A stretch of 6,978 nt of DNA from Acetobacteraceae bacterium (GTDB lineage: Bacteria; Pseudomonadota; Alphaproteobacteria; Acetobacterales; Acetobacteraceae): NCBI GenBank assembly GCA_027306955.1, contig DAHUXX010000152.1:1-6978 (forward strand), read 5' to 3'. Below are positions 5,403-6,978 of the stretch, piece by piece. A program made the position numbers and the translations under genes. Within the stretch, counting starts at the first letter, position 1. Each line of letters begins with the position of its first letter. The notes under the pieces are model-generated. The model saw nothing but the letters and a program-made list of their open reading frames with translations. It did no database searches and was not told the origin of the DNA.

Positions 5403-6244
5403 CGCCGGACATGGAGCATCTGCGCAGCTGGATCGGGCGGCGGGAGACGGCGGAGGACCGCGTCGATCCCTGGCGGGTGGCGGCGATGTCCGCCACGCTC
5501 GACCGCGACGACCCCGCGCCGCGCGATGGCGATACGCTGCCGCCGCTGTGGCACTGGACATGTTTCCTGCCGACGACGCGCCAATCGGAACTCGGGCCGG
5601 ACGGGCACGCGAAGCGCGGCGGGTTCCTGCCGCCGGTGGAGCTGCCGCGGCGGATGTGGGCGGGCGGGCGGCTGCATTTCGTCCAGCCGCTGCGCGTCGG
5701 CGAGCGCGTGAGGCGGGAATCCACCATCGCGGATGTTTCGGTGAAGGAAGGACGTGCGGGCACACTGGTCTTCGTGCTGGTGCGGCACGCGATCTCGGGC
5801 GAGGACGGGCCGGCGATCGAGGAGGAGCACGACATCGTCTATCGCGCTGCCCAGGCGCCGGGCGAGGCGCCGGCCCCTCCCCGCCCGGCGCGCGCGGATG
5901 CCGCCTGGTCGCGGATCATCGTGCCGGACGATATCCTGCTGTTCCGCTACTCGGCGCTGACCTTCAACGGGCACCGCATCCACTATGACCGGCGCTACGT
6001 GACCGGGGCGGAGGGATATCCGGGGCTGATCGTGCACGGGCCCTTGATGGCCACGTTGCTGCTGGACCTGGTGCGGCGGAACTCCGCGCGGCGGGTGGCG
6101 AGCTTCCGTTTCCGCGCGCTGGCGCCGGTGTTCGATACGGCGCCGTTCCATGTGCGCGGCGCGCCGGCCGGGGCGGGCGCCGAGCTGTGGATCGCGGGCG
6201 CGGATGGCGGGATGCGGATGGAGGCGGACGCGGTGCTGGTGTAG
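5399..6244 (+). CDS. HTD2/MaoC-like hydratase (itaconyl-CoA or mesaconyl-C4-CoA hydratase type; FAS1-like dehydratase domain)
   Basis: A 281-residue double-hotdog protein related to the mesaconyl-C4-CoA hydratase of Chloroflexus and the itaconyl-CoA hydratase of Pseudomonas, which add water to branched unsaturated CoA thioesters. The N-terminal hotdog (about 1-150) carries HWTCFLP (52-58) and RRMWAGGRLHF (84-94), where W-A-G-G is typical of the group. The C-terminal hotdog has the catalytic-type segment NGHRIHYD (190-197) followed by GYPGLIVHGPL (206-216). The GTG at 5399 overlaps the lyase stop; AGGGAG at 5391-5396 is only 2 nt from it, so the ATG at 5411 (4 codons in) is a reasonable alternative start. 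No CoA transferase or CoA ligase gene is visible nearby, so the source of the CoA ester is unknown. Family confident, substrate inferred only from relatives. Confidence 0.88.
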   Translation: MTPDMEHLRSWIGRRETAEDRVDPWRVAAMSATLDRDDPAPRDGDTLPPLWHWTCFLPTTRQSELGPDGHAKRGGFLPPVELPRRMWAGGRLHFVQPLRVGERVRRESTIADVSVKEGRAGTLVFVLVRHAISGEDGPAIEEEHDIVYRAAQAPGEAPAPPRPARADAAWSRIIVPDDILLFRYSALTFNGHRIHYDRRYVTGAEGYPGLIVHGPLMATLLLDLVRRNSARRVASFRFRALAPVFDTAPFHVRGAPAGAGAELWIAGADGGMRMEADAVLV

Positions 6245-6267
6245 GACCGCGCCTGCGCTCCCATCCG

Positions 6268-6978
6268 CTATGCCTTGCCCTCGGCTTTGAGCTGGGCGGC
6301 GATGGTGAGGCGGGAGACGGTAAAGACGTGGGATTGCGCCATCGCGGTCTCGGTGCGGTCGCGCACGTCGGCGAGGAAGGCGGCGAAATAGGGGAGCGGC
6401 CGGCCCTCGCAGGCGATGTGGCGCGTGCCCTTCCTGTCGACGAGGAAGAGATGGTCGGTGCCGGGCCTGCCCTCGACATCGACGTACTTGCGCAGCTCGA
6501 TCGTGCCCTCGGCGCCGAGCACCATGATGCGCCCGTCGCCCCATGTGGGCAGGCCGTCCGGGGTGAACCAGTCGACGCGCACATAGCCGCGCGGACCCTC
6601 GCTGCCGAGCACGACCTCGCCGAAGTCCTGGAATCCCGGCCTGGTCCCGAAGCTGCCGACGCGGGCGAGTTCGACGCGCGGCTCCCGCGCGCCGGTGAAG
6701 GCGATGAACTGGTCGATCTGGTGCGAGGCGATATCCCCGAGGATGCCGCCGTAGCGCTCGCGCTCCCAGAACCAGGCGGGGCGGATCGGCGCGTTGAGCC
6801 GGTGCGGGCCAAGGCCGATGGTCTGCACGACGCGGCCGATGGCGCCGGCGCGGACCAGGGCGAGCGCCTCGTACGTTGAGGGGGTGAGGAAGCGCTCGGT
6901 GAAGCAGGTGTGCCAGATGCACTTCGTTTCGCGGACGCAATCCTCCAGCGCCTCGAGATCGTCGAGCGTGGTGACACC
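6268..6978 (-). CDS. Gfo/Idh/MocA family oxidoreductase (partial, N-terminal nucleotide-binding domain missing)
   Basis: NAD(P)-dependent dehydrogenase of the glucose-fructose oxidoreductase/inositol dehydrogenase family, cut by the right window edge; 236 residues up to the TAG at 6268-6270 are present of a usual 340-380. The frame is open to base 6978, and the first visible residues, GVTTLDDLEALEDC, are what normally follows the family's conserved Lys-Pro active-site motif, so the missing part is the Rossmann domain. The C-terminal alpha/beta domain has ERYGGILGDIASHQIDQF (visible residues about 74-91), where the His of ASHQ is the likely catalytic residue, and VDWFTPDGLPTWGDGR, a pattern of a sugar- or polyol-type subgroup. 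An in-frame GTG at 6828 lies inside the domain and is not a plausible start. It runs convergent to the hydratase gene, leaving 23 bp. Substrate unknown. Confidence 0.9.
   Translation of the reverse strand, partial: GVTTLDDLEALEDCVRETKCIWHTCFTERFLTPSTYEALALVRAGAIGRVVQTIGLGPHRLNAPIRPAWFWERERYGGILGDIASHQIDQFIAFTGAREPRVELARVGSFGTRPGFQDFGEVVLGSEGPRGYVRVDWFTPDGLPTWGDGRIMVLGAEGTIELRKYVDVEGRPGTDHLFLVDRKGTRHIACEGRPLPYFAAFLADVRDRTETAMAQSHVFTVSRLTIAAQLKAEGKA

Noticed and set aside
3954..5765. Long open frame of 603 codons antisense to the lyase gene
   Set aside because: It is Arg/His/Pro-rich with no recognisable domain, and it mirrors a gene with intact family motifs on the plus strand. Such shadows are expected at this GC content.
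6245..6267. Terminator between the convergent hydratase and oxidoreductase genes
   Set aside because: The 23-bp gap holds no stem with a T-run; nothing terminator-like is visible in it.
6268..6828. GTG at 6828 as the start of the oxidoreductase
   Set aside because: Fifty further codons upstream in the same frame continue the family sequence (GVTTLDDLEAL and on) to the window edge, so this GTG encodes an internal Val.
5348..6940. Long open frame of 530 codons on the minus strand
   Set aside because: It lies antisense to the hydratase gene and out of frame with the oxidoreductase gene, both of which have clear motifs; its composition is that of a shadow frame.

Overview
This GC-rich window has the look of an alphaproteobacterial chromosome. 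The best fit is Rhodospirillales, perhaps Acetobacteraceae; this placement is inferred from protein character and the hfq-hflX pair, not from a database match. Third codon positions are mostly G or C, and long antisense open frames are common, as expected at this GC content. No mobile elements, tRNA or rRNA genes, or CRISPR arrays were seen.

Left block (1-3799, all minus strand, read right to left): hfq (RNA chaperone), hflX (ribosome-associated GTPase), an inositol-monophosphatase-superfamily phosphatase, a pirin-family cupin, and the start of an MFS transporter of the YhhS/YfcJ type that runs off the left edge. The last four genes are linked by three successive ATGA stop/start overlaps, so they probably form one translationally coupled unit behind hfq. 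The hflX start is unclear: the only standard start codon in frame is a TTG that seems to cut off the first strand of the protein.

Centre (3800-4055): a 256-bp gene-free region between divergent hfq and the lyase gene. It is visibly more AT-rich in places and holds several inverted repeats, including an 18-bp one, and two alternative small hairpins just before the lyase ribosome binding site.

Right block: on the plus strand, a lyase of the fumarase/aspartase superfamily (closest in motifs to 3-carboxy-cis,cis-muconate cycloisomerase, not to true adenylosuccinate lyase) overlaps by GTGA with a hotdog-fold hydratase of the itaconyl-CoA/mesaconyl-C4-CoA hydratase (HTD2/MaoC-like) type. The pair looks like a two-gene catabolic module acting on a carboxylic acid and its CoA ester; the substrate cannot be read from the sequence. 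A convergent Gfo/Idh/MocA-family oxidoreductase, cut by the right edge, follows after 23 bp.

The most unusual points are the lyase-hydratase pair with an altered lyase active site, the missing normal start of hflX, and the phosphatase whose substrate-pocket residues differ from inositol monophosphatase. I found no clear evidence of a wholly new system.
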